This document shows positions 36,788 through 45,752 of a stretch of 64,000 nt of DNA, one piece after another. The position numbers and the translations under genes were made by a program. A model generated the notes under the pieces. The model saw only the letters and a list, made by a program, of their open reading frames with translations, ran no database searches and was not told the DNA's origin. Source of the DNA: Candidatus Cloacimonadota bacterium (GTDB lineage: Bacteria; Cloacimonadota; Cloacimonadia; Cloacimonadales; Cloacimonadaceae); the NCBI GenBank assembly GCA_023421135.1, contig JAEZUG010000052.1:1-64000 (forward strand). Reading direction: 5' to 3'. Every line of letters starts with the position of its first letter. Within the stretch, counting starts at the first letter, position 1.

Positions 36788-39145
36788 ATGCCCGGTTTGC
36801 CCCCAATCTGGTTTTTCGCACCGGTTGGAGCCATTTCCGCCCTCAGCTTTGCTTTTATTTTTTTCAGAATGATTCGTCAATCGGATCCCGGTAACCCGCG
36901 TATGCAGGAAATTGCCGGTTATGTGAGGGAAGGAGCTTTTGCTTATCTGAAACAACAATACAAAGGCGTGGGCTTGTTCTTTGCGATCATCCTCGCGATC
37001 TTTTTCTACATGGTGTATGGCCTGAAAATACTCGATCCCATTATCCCCTGGGGCTTCCTGAGTGGCGGATTTATGAGTGCTCTGGCCGGATTTATTGGCA
37101 TGAACACAGCCACAATGGCCTCCAATCGCACGGCTCAAGCCTGCTCTGAAAGCTTGAACAAAGGCTTGAAGGTAGCTTTCAGAGCTGGGAGCGTGATGGG
37201 TCTTGTGGTGGTGGGATTGGCTCTCTTAGATATGTCCGCCTGGTTCCTGATATTGCGTTTTATCCTGCACTACGAGTTTCACAGCATCGCTGTGGTGATG
37301 CTCTCCTTCGGCATGGGTGCCTCTACTCAAGCGCTGTTTGCGCGCCTGGGTGGTGGAATTTATACCAAGGCAGCAGATGTCGGAGCAGACTTGGTGGGCA
37401 AAGTGGAAGCGGACATCCCGGAAGATGATCCCCGAAATCCTGCTACTATTGCAGATAACGTTGGGGATAACGTGGGAGATGTTGCCGGTATGGGTGCAGA
37501 TCTATATGAGAGCTATGCTGGCTCAATCCTGGCCACTGCAGCTCTTGGCATGAGTGCTGTGCTGCAGATAGGCTCGAGAAACCCAGCTTTTCTTTCCCAT
37601 ATGTTCAATTTCATAGCCACTCCGATGATTCTGGCAGGAATAGGGGCACTTCTTTCCATAGTTGGGATCTTCATGGTCTCCACCAAAGAAAATGCCAGGA
37701 TGAGCGATTTGATGCGTTCCCTGAACCGTTCTGTCTGGGTGAGCTCTCTACTGATTGCAATCGCCTCCTATTTCCTCACTCACTTCATGATTCCGCGTCC
37801 CTATGCCTTTGGCATCTTCCTTTCTTCAGTGGTGGGCTTGGTGGCAGGGGTGCTGATTGGCTGGACAACCGAGCTATTCACTTCTCATAGCTTCAGAAGC
37901 ACCAAAAACATCGCCAAACAGGGCGAGTATGGCTCTGCCACTGTGATACTTGAAGGTATCTCTGTGGGAATGCTTTCCACTGCAGCTCCTGTCGTAATCA
38001 TCTCGCTTGGCATCGTGGTAGCCTTTGTGGCCAGCCACGGTTTTGAGTTCGTCGAGATGGGGCTCTATGGCATAGGCTTTGGAGCGGTTGGCATGCTGGC
38101 AACCCTGGGCGTCACTCTGGCAATGGATGCCTTTGGTCCTATTGCAGATAATGCCGGAGGCAATGCCCAAATGTCCTATCTGCCCAAGGAAGTGCGCGAA
38201 CGCACCGATAATCTGGATGCAGTCGGAAACACCACTGCTGCCATTGGCAAGGGCTTTGCTATCGGAAGTGCTGCTCTCACGGCCATGGCGCTGATGGCTG
38301 CCTATCTGGAGAAAGTGCGTGAAAGCTTTGGTACTCTGGCTACAAAGCTGGGTGAAGCACAGATTCTCCGCATCGACTATGGCAACTACATCGAAAATGT
38401 CGATGCTGCCAAGGCTTCTCTGATTGATTTCATTCAGTTCTATCAGATTAATCCGCTCAATCCGAAGTTCCTCCTGGGAATTTTTGTTGGGGCAATGGTC
38501 ACCTTTGTCTTCTCGGCTCTCACTATCAAGGCTGTGGGTAAGACTGCCGGTCTGATGGTGAAGGAAGTGCGTCGTCAATTCACGACTATCCCGGGCATAC
38601 TGCAAGGGAAAGCTAAGCCGGATTATGCCAATTGCGTGAAGATCAGCACTGTGGGCGCACAGAAAGAAATGGCTCTGCCTGCCCTGATCGGGATCATCGC
38701 TCCGGTGATAACCGGTCTCTTCTTTGGTGTAGCCGGAGTTCTGGGTGTGCTGGTGGGCGGCTTGACTACGGGTTTTGTGACCGCTATCATGATGAACAAT
38801 GCCGGCGGTGCCTGGGATAATGCCAAGAAATATGTGGAAACCGGGGAACTGGGGGGAAGTGGCTCCTCTGTCCACAAAGCCACAGTTGTCGGAGACACGG
38901 TGGGAGATCCCTTCAAGGATACTGCCGGGCCTTGCATCAACATCCTGATCAAGCTTATGAGCATGGTTTCCATTGTTTTCAGTGGTCTGATCGTGACCTA
39001 CTCACCCAAGATCGAGAAACTCTATATGCCTGTGTATAAACAGGATTACAAGATCGAGCTGGTAGCGCCAAGTCGGGATTCCCTCCGGGTGCAGGAAAGT
39101 CCAGTCTCCAGTGTGGAACCCGTCGTGGAAGCTGCAGCCGAATAG
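36788..39145 (+). CDS. hppA: Membrane-bound ion-translocating pyrophosphatase, K+-dependent type
   Basis: Couples PPi hydrolysis to pumping H+ or Na+ across the membrane. 785 aa with about 16 hydrophobic spans. The PPi site is GGGIYTKAADVGADLVGKVE near residue 180, followed by DDPRNPATIADNVGDNVGD. The site deciding K+ dependence reads GNTTAAIGKG near 480, with Ala as in K+-stimulated enzymes rather than the Lys of independent ones. Na+ versus H+ cannot be told safely. The ATG has TTAGGAGG upstream; an in-frame ATG at 36620 is an artefact of the open leader. Two TTGACA boxes (36702, 36741) lie upstream. Confidence 0.95.
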   Translation: MPGLPPIWFFAPVGAISALSFAFIFFRMIRQSDPGNPRMQEIAGYVREGAFAYLKQQYKGVGLFFAIILAIFFYMVYGLKILDPIIPWGFLSGGFMSALAGFIGMNTATMASNRTAQACSESLNKGLKVAFRAGSVMGLVVVGLALLDMSAWFLILRFILHYEFHSIAVVMLSFGMGASTQALFARLGGGIYTKAADVGADLVGKVEADIPEDDPRNPATIADNVGDNVGDVAGMGADLYESYAGSILATAALGMSAVLQIGSRNPAFLSHMFNFIATPMILAGIGALLSIVGIFMVSTKENARMSDLMRSLNRSVWVSSLLIAIASYFLTHFMIPRPYAFGIFLSSVVGLVAGVLIGWTTELFTSHSFRSTKNIAKQGEYGSATVILEGISVGMLSTAAPVVIISLGIVVAFVASHGFEFVEMGLYGIGFGAVGMLATLGVTLAMDAFGPIADNAGGNAQMSYLPKEVRERTDNLDAVGNTTAAIGKGFAIGSAALTAMALMAAYLEKVRESFGTLATKLGEAQILRIDYGNYIENVDAAKASLIDFIQFYQINPLNPKFLLGIFVGAMVTFVFSALTIKAVGKTAGLMVKEVRRQFTTIPGILQGKAKPDYANCVKISTVGAQKEMALPALIGIIAPVITGLFFGVAGVLGVLVGGLTTGFVTAIMMNNAGGAWDNAKKYVETGELGGSGSSVHKATVVGDTVGDPFKDTAGPCINILIKLMSMVSIVFSGLIVTYSPKIEKLYMPVYKQDYKIELVAPSRDSLRVQESPVSSVEPVVEAAAE

Positions 39146-39184
39146 CGGTTTCTGGTCCTTAGTGGCCATAATCTCTCATTGCTT

Positions 39185-39214
39185 AAGGAGCGTCACTTGT
39201 GGCGCTCCTTGTTC
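39185..39214 (+). terminator. Probable terminator after hppA
   Basis: AAGGAGCG and CGCTCCTT form an 8-bp stem over a 10-nt loop. The T-run is weak, so this is moderate support only. Confidence 0.55.
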
Positions 39215-39339
39215 ATTGGGGGGACTGAAAGCTGGGGTAGCTATCGGCAGAGCTAGTGTCTCATCTATATGGTATCGATCTAGTTAGGGGTGCCTTCTGT
39301 CCAACTGCCCCTAGCTTAGTTAAGCTTTCTTCATTTGCT

Positions 39340-39372
39340 CTTAATCAAATCCTAACAATTCCACCGTATAAT
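39340..39372 (+). promoter_or_regulatory. Candidate Pho box and -10 element of the pst operon
   Basis: CTTAATC (39340-39346) and CCTAACA (39351-39357) are direct repeats spaced 11 bp apart. TATAAT (39367-39372) follows 9 bp after the second, with no clear -35. This is the layout of PhoB-activated promoters, where 11-bp-spaced half-sites replace the -35 box. It is 33 bp before the porin gene. The assignment is by analogy. Confidence 0.55.
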
Positions 39373-39404
39373 CAAGCAGATACCAAAAAAAAATAGGAGT
39401 CAAA

Positions 39405-40523
39405 ATGAACAAGCTGATACTGATCATCACCTGTGTATTTGCTCTTCTTGCCACAATGGTTTGGGCGGAAGAGATCAAGGTTTCCGGCGAGATGTGGAAT
39501 CGTTGGACTATGGAGAATGGAACTACTCCGGGAGATACCCTGAATGCCGAGATGCGGCAGAACTTCTTTTCGCTGGAGCGTGGCTACGTGGGTCTTGAAG
39601 CCAAATTCACAGATAATATCAAGGGACGCTTCACTGTCGATATATTCAGCACCGATGCACTGAAGGATGGTGCCGGATTGAAGCTCAAGTATGCCTATCT
39701 GGATTTTAGCAATCTTATCCCCGTGCCTGATATGAAGCTCACGGTGGGTTTGCAGAAGGTTTACTTCGGCAGTATCTACGATTGGGACTACACCATGATT
39801 GGCAAAGCTCCGACTGATGAGTATAAACTTGCCAATTCTGCCGACTATGGGATCAGCCTCAATGGCTACCTGCCCGAGGGTTGGGGAGAATATGCCCTGG
39901 GCGTTTACAACGGAGAAGGCTACAAGAATTGGGGTGCCAATCTGAAGAACAACACAGAGATGTCCCTGCTGGGTAATCTGCGGCTCACACCCATCCCCGG
40001 ACTTACTGTGGGAGGCTCAATTATGACCAATAGCTCCGAGCGGGAAACTCTGATCAATACAGGCGCTGATAATGCCGCCTATCATTCCCGCTTCCTGGCC
40101 GATGGCCTCCTGCGCTATGCCTATGGCCCTCTTAGCGTGAGCGGAGAGTACATGAGCTCCACAGTGGAGTATCCTAATGTTGCCGGTGGTGCCAAGGATT
40201 ACACGGCTACAGGTCTGATGCTGATGCCGGTGCTCTCCCTCAGAAACTGGTTGGGAGCAGATCTCCAGCTTACCGGACGTTATGACCGCTGGGATGAGAC
40301 GGATAACTCCTCCAATCCCAATCTTTCAAACACTATCACAGCAGGTTTGAATTACAACTTCCTGCACAATGAATCTGCTGTTCCTGCCATGCAGCTTCAG
40401 CTCAATTACTCCAACCGTACTTACGATGAAGCCGAGTCTGACTCTGCCTATGCCAATGGCCTGAAAGACTACGACCAGCTTATGCTACAGCTCAAGTGGC
40501 GCTTCTCAAACACTATCAAATAA
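39405..40523 (+). CDS. Outer-membrane porin, probably phosphate-selective
   Basis: 372 aa with a signal peptide (MNKLILIITCVFALLATMVWA). The rest is alternating polar and hydrophobic residues ending in an aromatic-rich strand (LMLQLKWRFSN), the pattern of a 16-strand-like beta barrel. Position as first gene before pstS supports uptake of phosphate across the outer membrane, as with OprP/OprO, though I see no arginine ladder. AGGAG precedes the ATG. It is 12 bp before pstS. Confidence 0.78.
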   Translation: MNKLILIITCVFALLATMVWAEEIKVSGEMWNRWTMENGTTPGDTLNAEMRQNFFSLERGYVGLEAKFTDNIKGRFTVDIFSTDALKDGAGLKLKYAYLDFSNLIPVPDMKLTVGLQKVYFGSIYDWDYTMIGKAPTDEYKLANSADYGISLNGYLPEGWGEYALGVYNGEGYKNWGANLKNNTEMSLLGNLRLTPIPGLTVGGSIMTNSSERETLINTGADNAAYHSRFLADGLLRYAYGPLSVSGEYMSSTVEYPNVAGGAKDYTATGLMLMPVLSLRNWLGADLQLTGRYDRWDETDNSSNPNLSNTITAGLNYNFLHNESAVPAMQLQLNYSNRTYDEAESDSAYANGLKDYDQLMLQLKWRFSNTIK

Positions 40524-40535
40524 ACAGAGGAAAAC

Positions 40536-41351
40536 ATGAAAAGATTTACTATCATACTGCTTAGCCTTGTTCTTGCCCTTGCCGTCAGTCCTGCTCTGGC
40601 TCAAAGAGTACGCATCACCTGCTCCGGCTCCACCACGGTGCTTCCGGTTGCCCAAGCTACTGCTGAAGCCTTTATGGAAGCTCATCCTGAAGTAAACATC
40701 TCAGTGCGTGGCGGAGGCTCCGGTGTGGGAGTGGCAGCTCTGCAAAATGGAACTGTGGATATCGCCAATTCCAGCCGTCCGATGAAATCCAGCGAGATCT
40801 CCCAGTGTCGTGCCAGAGGGATAAATCCCACCCGCTATGCCATTGCCAACGACGGCATCGCCATAGTGCTGCATGCCTCAAACCCTGTTCGCAATCTTAC
40901 AGTGGCACAGATCCGCAGAATCTTCACTGGTCAGGTTACAAACTGGAACGCCGTGGGCGGTCCAAACCTTCCCATCGTGGTGATTTCCCGGGACGTGGCT
41001 TCCGGAACCTTTGAGGTATTCAATGAGAAAGCTCTCCGAGGTGCCAGAGTAGTCTCCACCGCTCAAATGCTGGCTTCCAACAATGCAGTGGTCTCCACGG
41101 TTGCAGATACTCCCGGAGCTATTGGTTATGCCGGTCTTGGCTATCTCACATCAGGTGTTCATGCCATTAGTGTGGATACTATACCGGTCAATGAGGAGAC
41201 TGTGAAAAACAGTAGCTACCCGCTCTCCCGCAAACTCTATATGTACACCAACGGCAGAGCTGCCGGAATGGTGGACAGATATATTTCCTTCATCCAATCT
41301 GCCCGCGGCCAGGCTTTGGTGCGCGAAGCAGGATTCATTACTCTGAACTAA
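40536..41351 (+). CDS. pstS: Phosphate ABC transporter, substrate-binding protein
   Basis: Periplasmic phosphate receptor. Signal peptide 1-22. Ligand-loop residues are in CSGSTTVLP near 28-36, RGGGSGVGVAAL near 56-67, IANSSRPM near 75, and SRDVASGTFEVF near 150. The 271-aa length fits the short PstS group. GAGG precedes the ATG. It leads the transporter set pstSCAB-phoU on the same strand. Confidence 0.95.
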   Translation: MKRFTIILLSLVLALAVSPALAQRVRITCSGSTTVLPVAQATAEAFMEAHPEVNISVRGGGSGVGVAALQNGTVDIANSSRPMKSSEISQCRARGINPTRYAIANDGIAIVLHASNPVRNLTVAQIRRIFTGQVTNWNAVGGPNLPIVVISRDVASGTFEVFNEKALRGARVVSTAQMLASNNAVVSTVADTPGAIGYAGLGYLTSGVHAISVDTIPVNEETVKNSSYPLSRKLYMYTNGRAAGMVDRYISFIQSARGQALVREAGFITLN

Positions 41352-41421
41352 GTGAACCATCGAGAGTCGATGCCTTGTCTCCACGCGGGGACAAGGCCCG
41401 GTTTGGGTGAAAGGAGAAGTA

Positions 41422-42348
41422 TTGAAAACTACCAAGAACACAGTACCCGGGTTATTCCCGGATTGCGGTTGCCAGCCAGAGAAGGAACAACTGAAGAACT
41501 ACCTGTTCAGGATTTTGGTCGTTCTCACTGCTGGCATCACCATCCTGGCACTGGCTGGAATAATCTACAGCATATTTAGAGAAGGCTTACCTTTCTTTCG
41601 GGACTATCCTCTGTTTCGCACCCTCTTGGGAAGTGAATGGTATCCCACCCATGCTCAGGCGGATTTCGGGGCTTTCACACTAATTATCAGCACAATCCTG
41701 GTGAGTTTGGGTGCATTGATAATTGCCATTCCACTGGGTCTGGGCTCAGCAGTGTTTATATCTGAGCTGGCAGGAAGCCGGGTGCGGGAATTTGCCAAGC
41801 CTGTGATTGAGCTCCTGGCAGCTATTCCTTCTGTAGTCTATGGACTCTTTGGCATGGCGTTTCTTGCCCCTCTGGTGCGGCAGTTGTTTCATTTGGATAC
41901 TGGCCTCAATCTCTTCAGCTCCTCTCTGATCCTGGGATTGATGGTGGTGCCGATCATCGCCAGTATGTCCGAAGATGCGCTTTCAGGAGTGCCCAAAAGC
42001 CTCCGTGAAGCCTCTCTTTCCTTGGGCGCTACCAAGTGGGAATCCATCAGCAGAGTTGTGATACCGGCAGCAGGAAGAGGAGTAATTGGTAGCATTCTCT
42101 TGGGCTTTGGACGTGCCATTGGCGAAACCATGGTTGTGCTCATGGTTGCGGGAGGTGCTACCCGGATGCCCAGCTCTATCTTCAGCTCTGTCCGTCCTCT
42201 CACCTCCACCATTGCTGCGGAAATGGGGGAGACTGTGATCGGAGATCTGCACTACCGCTCTCTCTTTGCTCTGGCTATTATTCTGTTTTGCATGACCTTT
42301 ACGGTCAATATTATTGCCTCGCACCTGGCAAACCGGAGAGCAAAATGA
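41422..42348 (+). CDS. pstC: Phosphate ABC transporter permease PstC
   Basis: Inner-membrane permease with about six spans. The EAA-type coupling loop is SLREASLSLGATKWESISRV near residue 197-216, then GRAIGETMVVLMVAG, the PstC signature. I place the start at TTG 41422, with AAGGAG 5 bp upstream (308 aa); a GTG at 41407 would put the ribosome site inside the gene. The stop overlaps pstA (ATGA). Confidence 0.93.
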   Translation: MKTTKNTVPGLFPDCGCQPEKEQLKNYLFRILVVLTAGITILALAGIIYSIFREGLPFFRDYPLFRTLLGSEWYPTHAQADFGAFTLIISTILVSLGALIIAIPLGLGSAVFISELAGSRVREFAKPVIELLAAIPSVVYGLFGMAFLAPLVRQLFHLDTGLNLFSSSLILGLMVVPIIASMSEDALSGVPKSLREASLSLGATKWESISRVVIPAAGRGVIGSILLGFGRAIGETMVVLMVAGGATRMPSSIFSSVRPLTSTIAAEMGETVIGDLHYRSLFALAIILFCMTFTVNIIASHLANRRAK

Positions 42349-43196
42349 AGCGTAAACTTTCCAACCTTCTGGGGCAGGCATTCATTGGCTTGATGATGCT
42401 GCTCAGTGCCGCCTTCCTAATCCTCTTCCTTGCAAAGATCTTCGGTCTGGGAGTGAAGGTCGTGAGCTGGGACTTCCTCTTTTCCGCCCCTCGGAATTCC
42501 ATGCGCGAGGGAGGGATTTTCCCTGCCCTGCTGGGAAGTTTCTGGCTAACTGTGATCTCAATCGGCATAGCCTTGCCCTTGGGAGTTCTGACCGCGGTTT
42601 TTATTCATAGCTATGGCAGGCCTCTGTGGCTGGTGCGTATCGTGAAGCTTGCCATTGACACTCTTGCTGGCATGCCTTCCATCATCTATGGTCTCTTTGG
42701 GATGGCGGTCTTTGTTGGAGCTATGAAGCTAAATGTCTCTTTGCTTGCCGGCTCACTCACTCTGGCGATCCTGGCCCTGCCCATAATCATCAACGCCACA
42801 GAGGAAGCCCTGCGCTCCGTGCCGATAGATTTTCGGGATGCTTCTCTAGCCCTGGGAGCCAGCCAGAGGCAGACCATCCTGAAGGTGCTCTTGCCCTCTG
42901 CACTTCCTGGCATACTCACCGGCTCTATCATCAGCATCGGCAGAGTGGCAGGAGAAACGGCTCCGATAATGTTTACAGCCGCCACCTTCTATTCCCGGCT
43001 CTTGCCACGCTCTCCGCTGGATGAGGTGATGGCACTGCCTTATCATATTTATGCTCTGATGACCGAAGGCTCTCACCCCGAGGCTCAGGTGCCCATGGCC
43101 TATGGCACGGCTTTGGTGCTCATCGCTATGGTGCTGGGCATCAGCGCAATCGCAATCATTATCCGTGCTCGAATCAGGAGAACAAAGAAATGGTAG
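42345..43196 (+). CDS. pstA: Phosphate ABC transporter permease PstA
   Basis: 283-aa partner permease with about six spans. The coupling loop is DFRDASLALGASQRQTILKV near residues 161-180, followed by GRVAGETAPIMFTA. The start overlaps the pstC stop by 4 bp, and the end overlaps pstB by 7 bp. An upstream in-frame ATG at 42288 lies within pstC and is not credible. Confidence 0.94.
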   Translation: MKRKLSNLLGQAFIGLMMLLSAAFLILFLAKIFGLGVKVVSWDFLFSAPRNSMREGGIFPALLGSFWLTVISIGIALPLGVLTAVFIHSYGRPLWLVRIVKLAIDTLAGMPSIIYGLFGMAVFVGAMKLNVSLLAGSLTLAILALPIIINATEEALRSVPIDFRDASLALGASQRQTILKVLLPSALPGILTGSIISIGRVAGETAPIMFTAATFYSRLLPRSPLDEVMALPYHIYALMTEGSHPEAQVPMAYGTALVLIAMVLGISAIAIIIRARIRRTKKW

Positions 43197-43948
43197 AACG
43201 ACAAATACATACCAAAGACCTCTGTCTCAAATTTGGAGACAAGCAGGTCCTGAACAAGGTCAACCTTGATATTCATAAACACAAGATAACAGCTCTGATA
43301 GGGCCCTCAGGCTGTGGGAAATCCACTCTTCTGAGATGTTTCAACCGCATGAATGACCTCATTCCTGAAGCCAGTATCACGGGAGAGGTGATCGTAAATG
43401 AAACCAATATCTATGGCCCCAGAACCGATCTATCCCGCCTGCGGGCCAAGATAGGGATGGTCTTCCAAAAGCCCAATCCCTTCCCCAAAAGCATTTTCAA
43501 CAACGTTGCCTTCGGCCTGCAAATCCAGGGACGCTTCTCCAAGTGCGAAATCCACTCCCGGGTGGAAGAGAGCTTGAAGGCAGCCTGGCTTTGGGACGAA
43601 GTGAAGGATCGCTTGCACAGCTCAGCTATGTCTCTCTCGGGAGGACAGCAGCAAAGGCTCTGCATCGCCCGGGCTCTGGCCAATCACCCTGAAGTATTGC
43701 TCCTGGACGAGCCAACCTCTGCCCTAGATCCGCAATCCACAGCCAAGATCGAGGAACTCTGCCTGGATCTGCGCCGCACTGTTTCCATACTGATTGTGAC
43801 TCATAATATCGCTCAGGCAGGCAGGATATCGGACTATACTGCTTTCATGTATCTGGGAGATCTGATAGAATTTGGCCCCACGGAGCAGGTCTTCACGGTT
43901 CCGGCGGATAAACGCACAGAAGCATATCTGCAGGGCGTTTTTGGATAA
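43190..43948 (+). CDS. pstB: Phosphate ABC transporter ATP-binding protein PstB
   Basis: ATPase of the Pst importer, 252 aa. Walker A GPSGCGKST near 38-46, Q-loop FQKPNPFPKS near 91, signature LSGGQQQR near 148, Walker B VLLLDEPTSALD near 168-179, and switch His in VTHNIAQA near 202. FNRMNDLIP is diagnostic of PstB. It overlaps pstA by 7 bp and is followed by phoU after 11 bp. Confidence 0.97.
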   Translation: MVERQIHTKDLCLKFGDKQVLNKVNLDIHKHKITALIGPSGCGKSTLLRCFNRMNDLIPEASITGEVIVNETNIYGPRTDLSRLRAKIGMVFQKPNPFPKSIFNNVAFGLQIQGRFSKCEIHSRVEESLKAAWLWDEVKDRLHSSAMSLSGGQQQRLCIARALANHPEVLLLDEPTSALDPQSTAKIEELCLDLRRTVSILIVTHNIAQAGRISDYTAFMYLGDLIEFGPTEQVFTVPADKRTEAYLQGVFG

Positions 43949-43959
43949 AGGAGAAAACA

Positions 43960-44604
43960 ATGTTACAAGCTAAGATACACGAGCTGAAACAGCTTATACT
44001 CAGCGAAGCCAGCCTGGTGGTAAAGATGCTCTCGCTGGCCATCGAAGGACTTTACGATCCCGGTTATTCCTTCAGTGAGGCTGTCATGACCTTTGAGAAG
44101 CGAGTGAATTCCATCGAGGTAGAGATCGATAACAAATGTGTCACCCTGATTGCTCTGCAGCAACCGGAAGCCAAGGATCTGCGCCAAGTCCTGATGATCT
44201 ATCGCATCAATAACGATCTGGAGCGACTGGGAGATCAGGCCGTCAATATCGCCGAAAGCTCTCTGGTCGTGACCGGCAAAAAAAGCCTGGGGCAGGTGCC
44301 GGAACTCCTGGAGATGAAAACTGCCGTGAACCAGATGCTACGGGAAAGCCTGGAAGCATTTACCAATGAGGATGAAGTGCTGGCTCGCAAGGTCTGTGCA
44401 AATGATAATATAGTGGATGATTTTAACCGCAGGATAATCTCAAATCTGATAGTTCTGATGAAGAAAGATGGTCCCCTGATCGAAGAGTATCTGCATTTGA
44501 TGCGCATCTCCAGAAACCTGGAACGCATCGCGGATCTCTCCACAAACATTGCCGAGAGCACTATCTACCTCTCCCGGGGGAAAGTCATCAAACACGGACT
44601 CTAA
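43960..44604 (+). CDS. phoU: Phosphate signalling protein PhoU
   Basis: 214 aa, two three-helix bundles with the metal motifs (E/D)xxxD seen in NNDLERLGDQAVNIAE near 87-102 and SRNLERIADLSTNIAES near 187-203. It links the Pst importer to the PhoR kinase. AAAGGAG precedes the ATG. It is the last gene of the porin-pst operon. Confidence 0.96.
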   Translation: MLQAKIHELKQLILSEASLVVKMLSLAIEGLYDPGYSFSEAVMTFEKRVNSIEVEIDNKCVTLIALQQPEAKDLRQVLMIYRINNDLERLGDQAVNIAESSLVVTGKKSLGQVPELLEMKTAVNQMLRESLEAFTNEDEVLARKVCANDNIVDDFNRRIISNLIVLMKKDGPLIEEYLHLMRISRNLERIADLSTNIAESTIYLSRGKVIKHGL

Positions 44605-44622
44605 CAATAACTTATAGTAGCC

Positions 44623-44679
44623 GCAGAACCTGGTGTATTTAGCTGATAACTTTTACCAATATCACTCTCCAGGTTCTGC
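44623..44679. repeat. 11-bp inverted repeat across the end of the Cache lipoprotein gene
   Basis: GCAGAACCTGG (44623-44633) and CCAGGTTCTGC (44669-44679) are perfect inverse copies 35 bp apart, between the convergent phoU and lipoprotein genes. The second arm is inside the lipoprotein coding sequence. It could end phoU transcription, but no T-run follows. Confidence 0.6.
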
Positions 44680-45448
44680 CATGATAGACAAAACTAGACC
44701 AAGCAGCGGATTTCTCCACTTCCTTCTTTGATCCGGTGGCCATAAAACGGTACTTTCCCACACCACTCTCTGCTCCGGCAATCGTGGTGGCCAGTTCTCT
44801 CAGTGAGGTATAAGGCTCATAGATCGGATCCGTAAAGATGTTCTTACCGATCTCTTCCGGATCCTGATCGCACACAATCATCCCACCAGGTTCCATCGCC
44901 CATAGTTCATACACCGGCGGAATGGCATTCAGAGTCAGTACTCTCTGAGCCAGAATTGAGGGATCAATGGTTAGAACCAATGAGCCGATGAACTGGCTTT
45001 CAGCATCGTAGAGAGGACGCGCCAGAGTGACTACAGCCAAGCCTTCCACAGCCATAAAGGCAGAACTGAGAGTGGGTTGAGGATTCTCCAGCATCGTCTT
45101 GTTATGTTCCTGCTGGCTCACGTCTGCCCCTTCGGAGCTCTTGAACTCGGCAGGCTCCAGATAACGTAGAATCCCCCTATTATCCACGAAGCACGAGGTT
45201 TTCACTGCTTCATTGGCGCTCTGAACAGAACCCAAGAGCTCTCTGATCTGAGCCTCGCTTCCCAATTGCCCCTTTGCCAAAGAGATCCTCTGCGCCATAA
45301 CGCTATCAATCTGGCTTATTGTGGCAGCAATAGCCTGAGCCAGAGAATCAGCCCTAAAGAGTTCTTCGTTCTGGTCAGTCTTAGAGCAAGCTGTCACAGC
45401 CAACATCGCCAAACCCACTAATATCAACACAAACAAGCTAGTTCTCAT
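44639..45448 (-). CDS. Periplasmic lipoprotein with Cache-like sensor domain
   Basis: 269 aa. Signal with lipobox LAVTAC (Cys21). The rest resembles a double-Cache ligand-binding fold, with VTLARPLYDAESQFIGSLVLTIDP (about 135-158, in two strands) and GMIVCDQDPEEIGKNIFTDP near 190-209, matching the usual G-I--D-DP--IG-N pattern. Such domains normally sit in kinases or chemoreceptors; here it is free and lipid-anchored, with no signalling domain. It lies between the pst operon and the PhoBR group, so it may feed a partner sensor. Confidence 0.75.
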   Translation of the reverse strand: MRTSLFVLILVGLAMLAVTACSKTDQNEELFRADSLAQAIAATISQIDSVMAQRISLAKGQLGSEAQIRELLGSVQSANEAVKTSCFVDNRGILRYLEPAEFKSSEGADVSQQEHNKTMLENPQPTLSSAFMAVEGLAVVTLARPLYDAESQFIGSLVLTIDPSILAQRVLTLNAIPPVYELWAMEPGGMIVCDQDPEEIGKNIFTDPIYEPYTSLRELATTIAGAESGVGKYRFMATGSKKEVEKSAAWSSFVYHGRTWRVILVKVIS

Positions 45449-45608
45449 ACAATACTCCTTTGGCTAAGATAATCCATCCACTATAAACGATAGTCATCAT
45501 CAAGGGGAAGGCGAGTGTGAATAGGATAATCCCGGTGCAAAGAATCCCATAATTGTGGCTAGTTTTCCACAAAAGTGCACAGACTTGGCTCACTCACTGC
45601 TCTCTCAC

Positions 45609-45691
45609 TCGATTCTTTAGCAATCCCTTAGCAACTCCTTAGCAATCCTTTAGCGAAAGCTAAGGAAAGGCTTATGCTATAGTAAGTTATG
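45609..45691 (+). repeat. 83-bp block with four 11-bp direct repeats, copy B
   Basis: Units CTTTAGCAATC, CCTTAGCAACT, CCTTAGCAATC and CTTTAGCGAAA, then GCTAAGGAAAGGCTTAT, then GCTATAGTAAGTTATG. Same length and register as copy A. It lies in the 304-bp gap 45449-45752. If it is a promoter it points at the 3' end of the sigma gene, antisense. A 22-codon frame with a ribosome site (45718-45786) lies downstream but overlaps that gene, so it is not called. Confidence 0.8.
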
Positions 45692-45752
45692 GCTAATCTA
45701 TCAAACGGGAGAGCTATATGTATGCCTGGGAAGAGAATACGAACCATCTGGC

